From contig NZ_JAENZZ010000002.1 of the NCBI RefSeq assembly GCF_016612865.1, positions 992,001 to 1,056,000 of the forward strand: a stretch of DNA of 64,000 nucleotides, in the 5' to 3' direction. A program made the translations under genes and the position numbers. Under the pieces are notes generated by a model that saw only the letters and a program-made list of their open reading frames with translations, did no database searches and had not been told where the DNA came from. Of the stretch, positions 8,704 to 20,097 are shown in pieces (the stretch's first letter is position 1; every line of letters starts with the position of its first letter). This stretch comes from Blastococcus sp. TML/M2B (lineage in GTDB: Bacteria > Actinomycetota > Actinomycetes > Mycobacteriales > Geodermatophilaceae).

Positions 8704-9828
8704 ATGTTGAATCCGGCGGTGAGCTCCTCTCCGCACGACGCCGCAGCCCACCCCGAACCACCCAGGAGAGGCCGCCTGCAGAAGGCCCCCCGGACATCCT
8801 TCGTGGAGATGGTCAGGGGACGGCTATCGGCGACCTGGTGGCCCAGCGCCGCGCCGCCCGTCAACGCCGACGACCTCTACGCCTCCGCGCAGCGCCACGC
8901 CGTGCGGGCGTTCCGCGCGCGGGCCAACGACGACCAGGACGACGCGGCCCTGCAGTTCGGCGTGATGCTCGAGCACCTGGCGAAGGCCTACCTCGTCGGA
9001 CTCCATCCGACGCTGGTGCTCGAAAGGAACTTCGACTTCCCGACGCTCCTCCGCCTCGCCGGTCAGGGCCAGCGTGTCAAGCCCGGGCACGTACTCAAGA
9101 CGATCGGCCTACGCGGTGCCCTCGAGCGCTTTGGCGAGATGGAGGCAGCCGGCGCGCCAGGGGCCGGCAAGAAGCACGCGGACCGGTTCGAACTGCTGCT
9201 GCAGGCACGCGACGGCGTCGCGCACATCGGGGCCGCCGGCACCGCCGCCGACACGGTCGCCGAACTCGCCGTGCGCGGCGCCGTGGAGATCCTGGACAAG
9301 ATCAACCGACCCCACGACATGTTCTTCGGCGACTGGTCTGCACCCGCCCGGGCACTGCTCGATGAGCACGCGACGAAGGTTCATCAGCTCGTCCAGCTCC
9401 GGTTGTCGCAGGCCCGAGACGCCTTCACCCGGCGCTTCAGCGGACTCGACAAGCCGGACCGCGACGCCCAGCTCATCGCCCTCGACGTCCGCCCCGCCAC
9501 CGTCGCCGACGACACCAAGCTCGCCGTCACCTGCCCCGCCTGCAGCCAGCACGGCGTCCTCACCGGCACCGACGACCTCGACTTCGAGGCCGACTGGGAC
9601 GTCGAAGACGGTGACTCGTTCGTCAGCGGGGTCATCTCCACCGTGATCCTCCGCGCCGACGCCTTTACCTGCCCCGTCTGCGGCCTCCGGCTGACCGGCC
9701 GGGAGCAGCTCCTCGACGCCGGCCTGGACACTGTCGTCGACCTCCGCGCGGCGACCCAGGAGGACCTTGAGGCCTACGAGTCCAAGCGTCACGCCGACGC
9801 GTGGGAGCGCGAACCCGACCACGCCTGA
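8704..9828 (+). CDS. HEPN-like protein with C-terminal zinc ribbon
   Basis: A 374-residue protein. Residues about 55-200 are helical and contain R169-D-G-V-A-H174, matching the R-x4-6-H motif of HEPN domains, many of which are RNases in defence or toxin-antitoxin modules. A candidate zinc ribbon lies near the C-terminus, with 'CPAC' and 'CPVC' pairs about 45 residues apart. It follows the CBASS-like genes by 83 bases on the same strand, so it may be co-transcribed or form its own unit. The ATG at 8704 gives the longest plausible protein; ATG 8809 is an alternative start because the first 35 residues look disordered and no strong ribosome-binding site precedes 8704. Function unproven. Confidence 0.65.
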   Translation: MLNPAVSSSPHDAAAHPEPPRRGRLQKAPRTSFVEMVRGRLSATWWPSAAPPVNADDLYASAQRHAVRAFRARANDDQDDAALQFGVMLEHLAKAYLVGLHPTLVLERNFDFPTLLRLAGQGQRVKPGHVLKTIGLRGALERFGEMEAAGAPGAGKKHADRFELLLQARDGVAHIGAAGTAADTVAELAVRGAVEILDKINRPHDMFFGDWSAPARALLDEHATKVHQLVQLRLSQARDAFTRRFSGLDKPDRDAQLIALDVRPATVADDTKLAVTCPACSQHGVLTGTDDLDFEADWDVEDGDSFVSGVISTVILRADAFTCPVCGLRLTGREQLLDAGLDTVVDLRAATQEDLEAYESKRHADAWEREPDHA

Positions 9829-9967
9829 CCCACCCGAGGGCGCCGCCAACCCCGTAACCGCATACCGGGGAGTCTTTGTAGCCACCGGCGCCCTACAAGC
9901 CGTTGTCCTCGACGCCTATGCCCGGGGAACACCTCACCGGCGTTCTCCCCTTCTGCCTCAGAAGCGG

Positions 9968-10006
9968 CCAGCGGCCCGGCCCCTTGAGAAGGGACCGGGC
10001 CGCTGG
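9968..10006. terminator. Large near-perfect palindrome, possible bidirectional terminator
   Basis: An 18-base stem (starting CCAGCGGCCC) with one mismatch and a three-base loop. There is no U-tract on either side, so it may instead be a repetitive palindrome. It lies between the convergent ends of the HEPN gene and nrdJ. Confidence 0.5.
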
Positions 10007-10025
10007 ACGGGGTCGAGCTAGCCGC

Positions 10026-10105
10026 GGAAATGTCTCGCTGACCGAACCCGGGACAATGCTGACCGAACTCCGGACATTGCTGACCGCGCCAGCGCGGACA
10101 TTTCC
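10026..10105. repeat. 80-bp element: three 21-bp direct repeats inside 9-bp inverted ends
   Basis: The ends GGAAATGTC (10026-10034) and GACATTTCC (10097-10105) are exact inverted repeats. Inside, GCTGACCG recurs at 10037, 10058 and 10079, a 21-bp period, with partly conserved spacers. Repeated units at a terminus resemble ends of insertion sequences such as the IS21 family, so this may be a solo IS end or a small non-autonomous element. It marks the junction between the accessory block and nrdJ. Confidence 0.6.
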
Positions 10106-10117
10106 TGGCCGTTCACA

Positions 10118-12999
<2,882 letters not shown>

Positions 13000-13141
13000 G
13001 GTGTGGAGCTCTCCCTGTCGATGTGGTGCGCGGTGTGGTGCTCGGTGCGCGCTGCGGAGCCGCGCGGTGAGAGATCGGAGGGCTGGGGAAGAGCCGCGAT
13101 CGCGGTGCTCGGGTGATGTCTAACCGGAGGTGCTGACAGTT

Positions 13142-13627
13142 CTAGGAGCTGCCGGAGGGGCCCGCCGGCTCGGGGCCCCCGGTGGTGCGGGCCTTGAGCT
13201 CGGCGATCTCCTTCTCGAAGTCGGCCACCGAGGTGAAGGCGCGGTAGACGCTGGCGAACCGGAGGTAGGCGACCTCGTCCAGCTCCCGGAGGGGACGCAG
13301 GATGGCCAGCCCGACCTCGTGGCTGGGCACCTCCGCCGCGCCGCTGGCGCGGATGGTGTCCTCGACCTGCTGGGCGAGCAGCGCCAGCTGGTCCTCGTCG
13401 ACCGGCCGGCCCTGGCAGGCCCGGCGGACGCCGGCGACCACCTTGGCGCGGTTGAACGGCTCGCTGACGCCGCTGCGCTTGACGACGGCGAGGACCGCCT
13501 CCTCGACGGTGGTGAACCGGCGGTTGCACTGGGGGCACGACCGGCGACGACGGGTCGTGGCCCCCTCGTCGGCCTCCCGCGAGTCGATCACCCGGCTGTC
13601 GGGGTTGTGGCAGAACGGGCAGCGCAT
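13142..13627 (-). CDS. nrdR: Transcriptional repressor NrdR
   Basis: Nucleotide-sensing repressor of ribonucleotide reductase genes. Its 161 residues begin with the zinc ribbon '[17 protein letters not shown]', with the second cysteine pair in 'SCPQCNRRF', followed by an ATP-cone domain (about 46-136). This is the usual length and layout. It precedes nrdJ on the same strand with a 142-bp gap, and two NrdR boxes lie 125-170 bases upstream of its start, so it probably autoregulates and controls nrdJ. Confidence 0.96.
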   Translation of the reverse strand: MRCPFCHNPDSRVIDSREADEGATTRRRRSCPQCNRRFTTVEEAVLAVVKRSGVSEPFNRAKVVAGVRRACQGRPVDEDQLALLAQQVEDTIRASGAAEVPSHEVGLAILRPLRELDEVAYLRFASVYRAFTSVADFEKEIAELKARTTGGPEPAGPSGSS

Positions 13628-13751
13628 CGCGGTTCACCTCCCTCGCGGCTCCTCGTCCGGGCGCCCTGTGGACCCTCCTGGGGACATCCGGTGGACGCCG
13701 CGGGGAGAACCTGAGGAGCAGCCTGTGGACAAGGCTTACAGCTCTGTAACT

Positions 13752-13795
13752 ACTAGATCTAGTGGAACCCTAAGCCTGGCCCCACTAGATGTGCA
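13752..13795. promoter_or_regulatory. Tandem NrdR boxes
   Basis: A perfect 12-bp palindrome ACTAGATCTAGT (13752-13763) and a related half-conserved copy ACTAGATGTGCA (13784-13795) start exactly 32 bases apart, about three helical turns. Paired NrdR boxes with this spacing are typical of ribonucleotide reductase promoters, and the nrdR-nrdJ unit begins downstream on the minus strand. Confidence 0.75.
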
Positions 13796-13925
13796 AGAGC
13801 GGGGATCGTCGGCGTGTTCCGCCCTGACCCGGCTGTCACCCCTGGGAACACGGCTTCCCAGCAGTCACACGACACGCCACGGCGACGCGCCGGTGGATCC
13901 GCCCGGAACTCCGGGAAGGGACCGG

Positions 13926-14752
13926 TCAGGCGGAGCGGGAGCCGCTCAGCCGGGGACGCCGGGCGCCCGGCGCCAGGTCGCTGAGGCGCATCGGCCGGGT
14001 GAGCAGATCGGGCTCCGCGTCGATCCGGCCGGTGCAGACCTCGGCGCGGCCGAGGGACTCCTCGGGGCGGGGCGTGCGAGCGGTGGGCACCGCCCAGCCG
14101 GCGCCGGTGTGCGGGCGCGCGGCACGGCGCGGCTCGGCGGCCGGCCCGGTGACGGCGGTCCCGGTGACGACGGCGTCGGCCACGGCGGGCAGCTGGTCGG
14201 TGGCGTCGGAGACCGCCGCGAAGACCTCGGTGTCGGCCGCGCGGTGGCGACCCTCCTCGCCCGGGGCGCGGTGCCGGCCCGCGGCGACCGGGCCCGCGAC
14301 CGCGGCGGCGGGCGCCCCTCCGGCGCGCGGCGGCGGCCGGTGCGACGGGCGGGCGCGACCTCGTCGCGGATCAGCGGGAGCGCGGCAGTGGCCGTCGTGT
14401 CGGCGGTCGCAGCGGTGGCAGCGGCGGCGGTGGCGGTGGCGGCCGTGTCGGTGACCCGGCTGCGGCTGCGCAGCGCCGAGATCGCCTGATCGGGCGGGAG
14501 CACCTGCTTGACCTGCGGGTCGATCCGGCCGGACCGCGCCGCGGCGGCCGCCTCGGCGTCCGGCAGGCGGAGCGCGGCGAGGTCGATCCACGCCGTCTCC
14601 TCGACGCCGCCGACGACGACCCGGACCCACATCTGACAGGCGCCGGAGGCGTCGTGCCGCCAGCCCAGCAGCTCGCCCGACCACCACGTGCCGGCCTGGA
14701 AGACCTCGACGGCCTGGGGGGAACTGGTGAAGACGGCCGCGCGGCTCTCCAT
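13926..14752 (-). CDS. Conserved hypothetical protein with low-complexity middle, frame broken about 14240-14330
   Basis: The N-terminal part (ATG 14752) is ordered: 'VEVFQAGTWWSGELLGWRHD' and an acidic/aromatic beta-rich segment of about 65 residues. Then come a Thr/Ala-only stretch and a basic linker. The C-terminal part, in another frame, reads '...ADTEVFAAVSDATDQLP...' to a basic Ser/Arg end at 13926. One base is missing or two are extra in the GC-rich linker, giving about 275 aa when repaired. Unlike the other breaks in this window it is not near a multiple of 500, so a real indel or a homopolymer error are both possible. I recognise no family; the first half resembles proteins found beside lexA-nrdR in actinobacteria, by position only. 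Confidence 0.6.
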
Positions 14753-14895
14753 GGCACCTGACACCCGACGACCGTAAGCGCTCGGACGACCACCCTCCGT
14801 GAAGGCACCCGGGCAGAGGATTGACGAACTGACCGCCTCGGCTTGACGAGGTGTTGCCCTGGCCGGCGCGCCGCCCGTGGGCAGGGCGCCCGCGG

Positions 14896-15462
14896 TCACG
14901 GGAGGACGAGCGTCTGGCCGGGCGCGATCGAGGCGTCCGCCAACCCGTTCAGCTCACGGATCTCGGCGACGACCGCGCGCACGTCGTCCCCGCTGCCGGC
15001 GACCGAGGCGGCGATGGACCACAGCGTGTCCCCGGACTGCACGACGACACTGCTCGCCCCCGCCAGGCGCAGCCCGCCGTCGTCGGAGACGACCGAGCCC
15101 ACCCACGAGCCGACGACCACCCCGACCGCCAGGCCCAGCACCACACCCAGCCGCCGGGCGCGACGGGTCAGCCGGAGCGCCGGGGCGGCCGGGCGCTCCA
15201 CCCCGCGACCCGGCACCGGCCTGCGTGCGGCGGGCGCGGAGGGCAGCGGCCGACCCGGCCGCGCCGCGGAGGGGCGCCGGCCGTGCACCGGGAGCCCGGC
15301 CGGCGACCGACCCGCACCTGGGGGCACCGCGACCCGGGGGCCGGCCTGGTCGGGGACGGCGCGGAGCTGCCCGCGCCGGACCGGACCACCGGCCAGCGGC
15401 GGGCGCCACGGCGCCTGCACGGCCTCGTCGAACTCCACCACTGCCTGCGCCACGCTTCCCAT
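14896..15462 (-). CDS. LysM-domain membrane protein divergent from lexA (ChiZ/Rv2719c-like)
   Basis: A 188-residue protein with a Pro/Arg/Gly-rich cytoplasmic N-terminus, one TM helix at about residues 105-125 ('[18 protein letters not shown]') and a C-terminal LysM motif ('[16 protein letters not shown]' to '[11 protein letters not shown]') that would bind peptidoglycan outside the membrane. ATG 15462 is chosen because GGGAGGA lies eight bases upstream. The gene is divergent from lexA with SOS boxes between them. In mycobacteria the LysM gene at this position is damage-induced and slows division, and a similar SOS checkpoint role is likely. Confidence 0.78.
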   Translation of the reverse strand: MGSVAQAVVEFDEAVQAPWRPPLAGGPVRRGQLRAVPDQAGPRVAVPPGAGRSPAGLPVHGRRPSAARPGRPLPSAPAARRPVPGRGVERPAAPALRLTRRARRLGVVLGLAVGVVVGSWVGSVVSDDGGLRLAGASSVVVQSGDTLWSIAASVAGSGDDVRAVVAEIRELNGLADASIAPGQTLVLP

Positions 15463-15492
15463 GACCACTCCTCCCGACGGCCGCCCGCGACC

Positions 15493-15510
15493 TTCGAACG
15501 GCTGTTCGAA
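15493..15510. promoter_or_regulatory. LexA (SOS) box, perfect
   Basis: TTCGAACGGCTGTTCGAA is a perfect CGAAC-N4-GTTCG dyad extended by flanking T/A. It lies 31 bases upstream of the LysM gene start, consistent with SOS control of that gene. Confidence 0.88.
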
Positions 15511-15574
15511 TCGAACGTCTGTGCGATGTCTACCGGACGGGTCCGACAGAAGCGACCCCGGCACGGCGACTTTC

Positions 15575-15592
15575 TTCGAACACCTGTTTGAA
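15575..15592. promoter_or_regulatory. LexA (SOS) box, one mismatch
   Basis: TTCGAACACCTGTTTGAA differs from the dyad at one position of the right half. It lies 76 bases upstream of the lexA start, consistent with lexA autoregulation. Confidence 0.85.
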
Positions 15593-15667
15593 AGCGAGAG
15601 CGATCGGCGCTACGGTCGTCCCGACGCACACCAGCACGGCTGCAGCGGCAGCCCGCGAGGAGGAGAC

Positions 15668-16435
15668 GTGGCGGAGACCAGCGGGACGTCGGGGGGCCGG
15701 CGCACGCGCAGCGCGACGGCCGAGCCGGGCACCGACGAGGGCACCGCCACGGTGCGCTCCTTCCCCGACCGCGGCGCCGACGGTGACGGGCTGACCCAGC
15801 GCCAGCGCCGCGTGCTCGAGGTCATCCGCGACTCGATCGACCGGCGCGGCTACCCACCCTCGGTCCGCGAGATCGGCGAGGCGGTCGGCCTGTCATCCGC
15901 CTCGTCGGTGGCCCACCAGCTCTCGGTCCTGCAGAAGAAGGGCTGGCTGCGGCGCGATCCGAACCGCCCCCGCGCCCTGGACGTCCGGCTGCCCGGCGAC
16001 ACGTCGCGCCCCACGGCACCGCTGGCGGAGCCGGTGGCCGGCACGGACGAGCCGGTGTCGGCGCCGACCTACGTGCCGCTGGTCGGCCGGATCGCCGCCG
16101 GCGGCCCGGTGCTCGCCGAGCAGGCCGTGGAGGACGTCTTCCCGCTGCCCCGCGAGCTCGTCGGCGAGGGCACGCTGTTCATGCTCAAGGTCGCCGGTGA
16201 CTCGATGGTCGAGGCCGCGATCTGCGACGGCGACTGGGTGGTCGTCCGCCAGCAGCCGACCGCGGAGAACGGCGAGATCGTGGCCGCGATGATCGACGGC
16301 GAGGCGACGGTCAAGACCTACAAGCGGCGCGACGGCCACGTCTGGCTGCTCCCGCACAACCCGGCCTACGACCCCATCCCGGGCGACGACGCCACGGTCC
16401 TCGGTCGGGTCGTCTCGGTGCTGCGGCGGGTCTGA
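15668..16435 (+). CDS. lexA: SOS repressor LexA
   Basis: Repressor of the SOS regulon that self-cleaves when RecA filaments form. The GTG 15668 start follows GAGGAGGAG and gives 255 aa. The N-terminal winged helix (about 38-105) contains '[17 protein letters not shown]'. The cleavage site is the Ala-Gly in '[13 protein letters not shown]', the catalytic serine is in 'GDSMVEAAI' and the lysine in 'ATVKTYKR'. The N-terminal extension of about 35 residues is typical of actinobacterial LexA. Two LexA boxes lie upstream. A convergent membrane-anchored protein gene ends 12 bases downstream. Confidence 0.97.
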   Translation: MAETSGTSGGRRTRSATAEPGTDEGTATVRSFPDRGADGDGLTQRQRRVLEVIRDSIDRRGYPPSVREIGEAVGLSSASSVAHQLSVLQKKGWLRRDPNRPRALDVRLPGDTSRPTAPLAEPVAGTDEPVSAPTYVPLVGRIAAGGPVLAEQAVEDVFPLPRELVGEGTLFMLKVAGDSMVEAAICDGDWVVVRQQPTAENGEIVAAMIDGEATVKTYKRRDGHVWLLPHNPAYDPIPGDDATVLGRVVSVLRRV

Positions 16436-16447
16436 GCGACCCGCGGA

Positions 16448-17518
16448 TCAGCGCTTGGCGCGCCGGCGCAGCGCGCCGCCGAGCCAGACCACGACGGTCG
16501 CCACCGCAGCCGCGATGAGCGCGGTGGTGACCGTCGACCGGCCCGACCCGGTGAGCTCGCTCAGGGTGGGCACCGGCCCGTCCGACGACGCCGGAGCATC
16601 GGAGGCCGATCCCGCCGGGATCGGCACGACGACGACGTCGCCGGGCACACCCTCGCTCGCCACGACGAGCCGCCGGCTGTCCGCCGTGAAGCTGATCGCC
16701 TCGCCCTGCGGCGAGTCGGGCAGGGCCACCCGCACGGGCGTGCCGGCGAGCGCGCCGGCCACGTCGGACCCGGACAGCGGCCAGACGTAGGCGTCGGTGT
16801 AGGTCCGCAGTGCCAGGGCGGACCCGTCGGCGGCCACCGCTCCCCCGGTGATCAGCAGCTGGCCGGCGCGGCCGACCGGTCCGCCCGCCGTCCCGGTGAG
16901 CGTCATGTTCACCGTCGCGACCCGCTCCATCGGCACCGTCGCCTGCTCCGACAGCGGTGCCGTGGGCCGGTAGACCCCGCTGGAGCCCAGGACGTCCTTG
17001 GTCACCAGGTACGGGGTGCCGTCGGGGGCCAGCAGCAGCGCCTCCGAGTCGTGCGCGCGGTCCGGGTAGGTGAGCCGGTGCACGCCCGCCGAGCCGTCGG
17101 GCCGCAACGAGAGCAGCGCGACGGTGGACCGGATCGCGGTGTTGTCCCCCGCGTCGGCCAGCCAGACGGTGCCGTCGGCGCTCATGCCGAGGTCCTCGGG
17201 GTCGTAGGGGTCCACGTCCGCGGTCCGCGTCTCCAACACCTGGCAGCCGGCGTCGAGCACCGTCACGGAGAGCTGGTCCCCGCCGTCGTTCATGACCAGC
17301 ATCCGGTCGCCCAGGTCGACCAGGCCGGAGATCTCGTCCAGCGCCGGATCGGTGATCGTGCAGCGGACCTCGGGCGCGCCGGCCTCCTCACCCGCCGCGG
17401 CCGGTGCACCGACCAGGAGCAGCGCGGCGCCGAGGAGGACGGCCCCGCCGAGCCGGACCGCCGGCGTGGCTCGTCGTCCTCCAGCGCCGCTAGGCGGTCG
17501 GCCGGCCTGCTCGGGCAC
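16448..17518 (-). CDS. Secreted, membrane-anchored beta-propeller-like protein
   Basis: A 356-residue protein with an N-terminal signal sequence ('LGGAVLLGAALLLVGAPAAA'), an extracytoplasmic domain of repeated strand motifs (for example 'LADAGDNTAIRSTVALL' and 'YLVTKDVLGSSGVYRP') that looks like a propeller of about six blades, and a C-terminal TM helix followed by a basic anchor ('LRRRAKR'). No catalytic motif is recognised; esterase-like-phytase/NHL-type folds are candidates. GTG 17518 is chosen as the first start giving a sensible signal peptide; it overlaps the upstream PAP2 gene by 29 bases. Role unknown. Confidence 0.65.
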   Translation of the reverse strand: MPEQAGRPPSGAGGRRATPAVRLGGAVLLGAALLLVGAPAAAGEEAGAPEVRCTITDPALDEISGLVDLGDRMLVMNDGGDQLSVTVLDAGCQVLETRTADVDPYDPEDLGMSADGTVWLADAGDNTAIRSTVALLSLRPDGSAGVHRLTYPDRAHDSEALLLAPDGTPYLVTKDVLGSSGVYRPTAPLSEQATVPMERVATVNMTLTGTAGGPVGRAGQLLITGGAVAADGSALALRTYTDAYVWPLSGSDVAGALAGTPVRVALPDSPQGEAISFTADSRRLVVASEGVPGDVVVVPIPAGSASDAPASSDGPVPTLSELTGSGRSTVTTALIAAAVATVVVWLGGALRRRAKR

Positions 17519-18278
17519 GGACCCAGCGTGACAGGACGACGGCGTCCAGTGCGTGAACCACGCCCAGCAGCACGATCCCCACGGCCGCACCGACGACGGC
17601 GTCGGTGACCCAGTGGAAGTCCAGCGAGATCATCGACAGCCCGGTCAGGACGGGGCCGACGACGCTCAGCCACCAGAAGACGTGCTGGACGCGCAGCGGC
17701 AGTCCGTACTCGACCGCCTGCCACCGGGCGACACCCCACATGAGCACCGCGTTCGCGACGTGCCCGGAGGGGAACGAGGCGCCGTCCTCGTGGAAGAAGT
17801 AGCTGCCGGGGTAGCCCGGCGCGGTCCGCCCGGTGCCGAACTTCAGCGCGTAGACGACCCCGGTCAGCAGGGCCAGGGCGACGAGCACGCGGACGAGGGG
17901 CAGCAGGGTGCGCCGCGTCCAGCCCAGGTAACCGACCAGGCCGGCCAGCACCACCAGGATGGTCACCCGGCCGCCCAGCTGGGTCACGACCCAGACCAGC
18001 GGGTAGGCCGCCGAGTCGGCCAGGCCCCAGCCCCGCACGACCTCGGAGACGCGGACGTCGAGCCGCTCGGTGGCGCCGGAGGCGAGCAGGTCCAGCGTGA
18101 CCAGGCCGCCGACCACGAGCGCGACGAGCACCAGCCACCAGGAGGGCCGGCCCACCGGCAGCCGGGCGTCGGTGCCCCGGGGGCCGGCGTCGCGCACCAC
18201 GCCGCTCGTCACCGGCCCACCGTACCGGGCCGTGACCTCGTCGTGACCTGGACGAGCCGGACCGGGCACGGGTGTCAC
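17490..18278 (-). CDS. PAP2-family membrane phosphatase
   Basis: A 262-residue multi-pass membrane protein with about six TM helices and the PAP2 signature 'KFGTGRTAPG', 'SFPSGHVANA' (catalytic His) and 'SLDFHWVTDA' (second His and Asp). Members dephosphorylate phosphatidate, undecaprenyl pyrophosphate or other lipid phosphates; the substrate here cannot be told. The GTG at 18278 overlaps the hflX stop, suggesting coupling; GTG 18212 is an alternative that removes a non-hydrophobic N-terminal stretch. Confidence 0.85.
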   Translation of the reverse strand: MTPVPGPARPGHDEVTARYGGPVTSGVVRDAGPRGTDARLPVGRPSWWLVLVALVVGGLVTLDLLASGATERLDVRVSEVVRGWGLADSAAYPLVWVVTQLGGRVTILVVLAGLVGYLGWTRRTLLPLVRVLVALALLTGVVYALKFGTGRTAPGYPGSYFFHEDGASFPSGHVANAVLMWGVARWQAVEYGLPLRVQHVFWWLSVVGPVLTGLSMISLDFHWVTDAVVGAAVGIVLLGVVHALDAVVLSRWVRARAGRPTA

Positions 18279-19774
18279 CCCACCGGGGCGGCGAACTCCT
18301 CGAGCGCCGCGGCCAGCGACCCGTCGACGCGGGCGGTGAGCCGGGTGCCCCCGGCCTCGTGCACCTCGGCGAGCACCTCGCCGTCGCGGTGGACGCGGGC
18401 GACGAGGTCACCCCGGTCGTAGGGCACGAGCACGTCGACGTCGACGTCCGGGTGGGGCAGGCGCGCCGCGATCAGCTCGCGCAGCCCGTCCATGCCGGCG
18501 CCGGTGCGGGCCGAGACCCAGACCGCACCGGGCAGCGCCTGGCGCAGGGTGAGGATCGCTTCCTCGTCCATCGCGTCGACCTTGTTGACGACGATGACCT
18601 CCGGGACCGCCGAGGCGTCGATCTCCCGCAGGACGACGTGCACCGCGTTGATCTGGCCGAGCGGGTCCGGGTCGGAGCCGTCGACCACGTGCAGCAGGAG
18701 ATCGGCCGCGGCCACCTCCTCCAGCGTCGACCGGAAGGCGTCGACGAGCTGGTGGGGCAGGTGCCGCACGAAGCCGACGGTGTCGGTGAGCGTGTACTCG
18801 CGGCCGTCCGGCCCCTCGGCGCGGCGCACGGTCGGGTCCAGGGTGGCGAACAGCGCGTTCTCGACCAGCACGCCGGCGCCGGTGAGCTGGTTGAGCAGGC
18901 TGGACTTGCCGGCGTTCGTGTAGCCGGCGATCGCCACGCTCGGGGTGGCGTTGCGGTCGCGGCTGCTGCGCTGGGTGGCGCGGGCGGTGGCCATCCCGGC
19001 GATCTCCCGGCGCAGCTTGCTCACCCGGGCGCGGATCCGTCGCCGGTCGGTCTCGATCTTCGTCTCACCGGGGCCACGGGTACCGATGCCGCCACCGCCG
19101 GCGACGCGACCACCGGCCTGGCGGGACATCGACTCACCCCAGCCGCGCAGGCGCGGCAGCATGTACTGCATCTGCGCCAGCTCGACCTGGGCCTTGCCCT
19201 CCCGGCTGGTGGCGTGCTGGGCGAAGATGTCGAGGATCAGCGCGGTCCGGTCGACGACCTTGACCTTGAGCACCTTCTCCAGCTGGTTGAGCTGGCCGGG
19301 GGTGAGCTCACCGTCGCAGATGACGGTGTCCGCACCGGTGGCGGCGACGATGTCGCGGATCTCGCCGGCCTTGCCCGAGCCGACGTAGGTGGCGGCGTCG
19401 GGCTTGTCGCGGCGCTGGCTCACGGCCTCGAGCACCTCGGAACCGGCGGTCTCGGCGAGCGCGGCCAGCTCGGCGAGGGATCGGTCGGCGTCGGCCTGGG
19501 TGCCCTCGGTCCACACGCCGACGAGCACCACGCGCTCGAGGCGCAGCTGCCGGTACTCGACCTCGGTGACGTCGGCGAGCTCTGTGCCGAGCCCGGCGAC
19601 GCGGCGCAGCGCGCCTCGCGCCTCTAGGTCGTAGGAGCCGGTGGTCTGGTCGTCGACGCGGCCGGCGGCCTTGTCGACCCGGGCCTGGGCGTCGTCGAGG
19701 AGGGCGCGGTTCTGGGCGGTGGTCATCGTCTCCAGCGTGGCACGGTCGTCGGCAGGTAGCACCTGAGTTGTCAT
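18275..19774 (-). CDS. hflX: Ribosome-associated GTPase HflX
   Basis: GTPase that binds the 50S subunit and can split stalled or hibernating 70S ribosomes. Its 499 residues show the HflX N-terminal domain ('VGSGKAGEIRDIVAATGADT'), the Gly-rich linker ('GGRVAGGGGIGTRGPGE') and the G domain with G1 'GYTNAGKSSLLNQL', G3 'DTVGFV' and G4 'NKVD'. ATG 19774 is chosen because upstream sequence in the same frame is a shadow of other genes; ATG 19726 is an alternative. The PAP2 gene follows with a GTGA overlap. Confidence 0.95.
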   Translation of the reverse strand: MTTQVLPADDRATLETMTTAQNRALLDDAQARVDKAAGRVDDQTTGSYDLEARGALRRVAGLGTELADVTEVEYRQLRLERVVLVGVWTEGTQADADRSLAELAALAETAGSEVLEAVSQRRDKPDAATYVGSGKAGEIRDIVAATGADTVICDGELTPGQLNQLEKVLKVKVVDRTALILDIFAQHATSREGKAQVELAQMQYMLPRLRGWGESMSRQAGGRVAGGGGIGTRGPGETKIETDRRRIRARVSKLRREIAGMATARATQRSSRDRNATPSVAIAGYTNAGKSSLLNQLTGAGVLVENALFATLDPTVRRAEGPDGREYTLTDTVGFVRHLPHQLVDAFRSTLEEVAAADLLLHVVDGSDPDPLGQINAVHVVLREIDASAVPEVIVVNKVDAMDEEAILTLRQALPGAVWVSARTGAGMDGLRELIAARLPHPDVDVDVLVPYDRGDLVARVHRDGEVLAEVHEAGGTRLTARVDGSLAAALEEFAAPVG

Positions 19775-19868
19775 CACCGTGCACAACACCGCGAGCGCCC
19801 CGGTGCATCCCGACCCGGTGCGCGGGTAGGGCGGTCCTGACCAGATCGCCCCACACGAGGAGGAACCG

Positions 19869-20094
19869 ATGAGCGGAAGCGGATCGAGCAGCATCGGATC
19901 GGGCAGGGCCGGATCGGGCGGCGAGCTGGACGATCCCGGCCGGGACCCGAAGGGCATCGGCGGGCCGCCGCGCAACCCGATGGGCGGCGGGCCGGACCAG
20001 GACAGCGGGCGCGGGCGAGCCGACCGGCAGCCCGGGCACCGAGGGCGAGTCGATGATGCCGGAGTCCCCCGACGGCGACGACGAGCGCGTCTGA
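19869..20094 (+). CDS. Small Gly/Ser/Pro/acidic-rich protein, frame broken about 20005-20016
   Basis: A strong AGGAGGAACCG ribosome site precedes ATG 19869. The first 44 residues ('MSGSGSSSIGSGRAGSGGEL' to a Gly-rich 'PRNPMGGGPDQD') continue after one extra base in the other frame into 'AGEPTGSPGTEGES' and an acidic end 'MPESPDGDDERV', giving 74 aa. The break is on the 500-bp grid. The protein is probably disordered; function unknown. The stop lies four bases from the convergent dapF stop. Its strong translation signal argues for a real gene. Confidence 0.6.
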
Positions 20095-20097
20095 GGA

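Noticed and set aside
13000-13141. Cobalamin riboswitch upstream of nrdJ
   Set aside because: The gap to nrdR is too short and no B12-box-like core was seen; NrdR boxes upstream of nrdR explain control.
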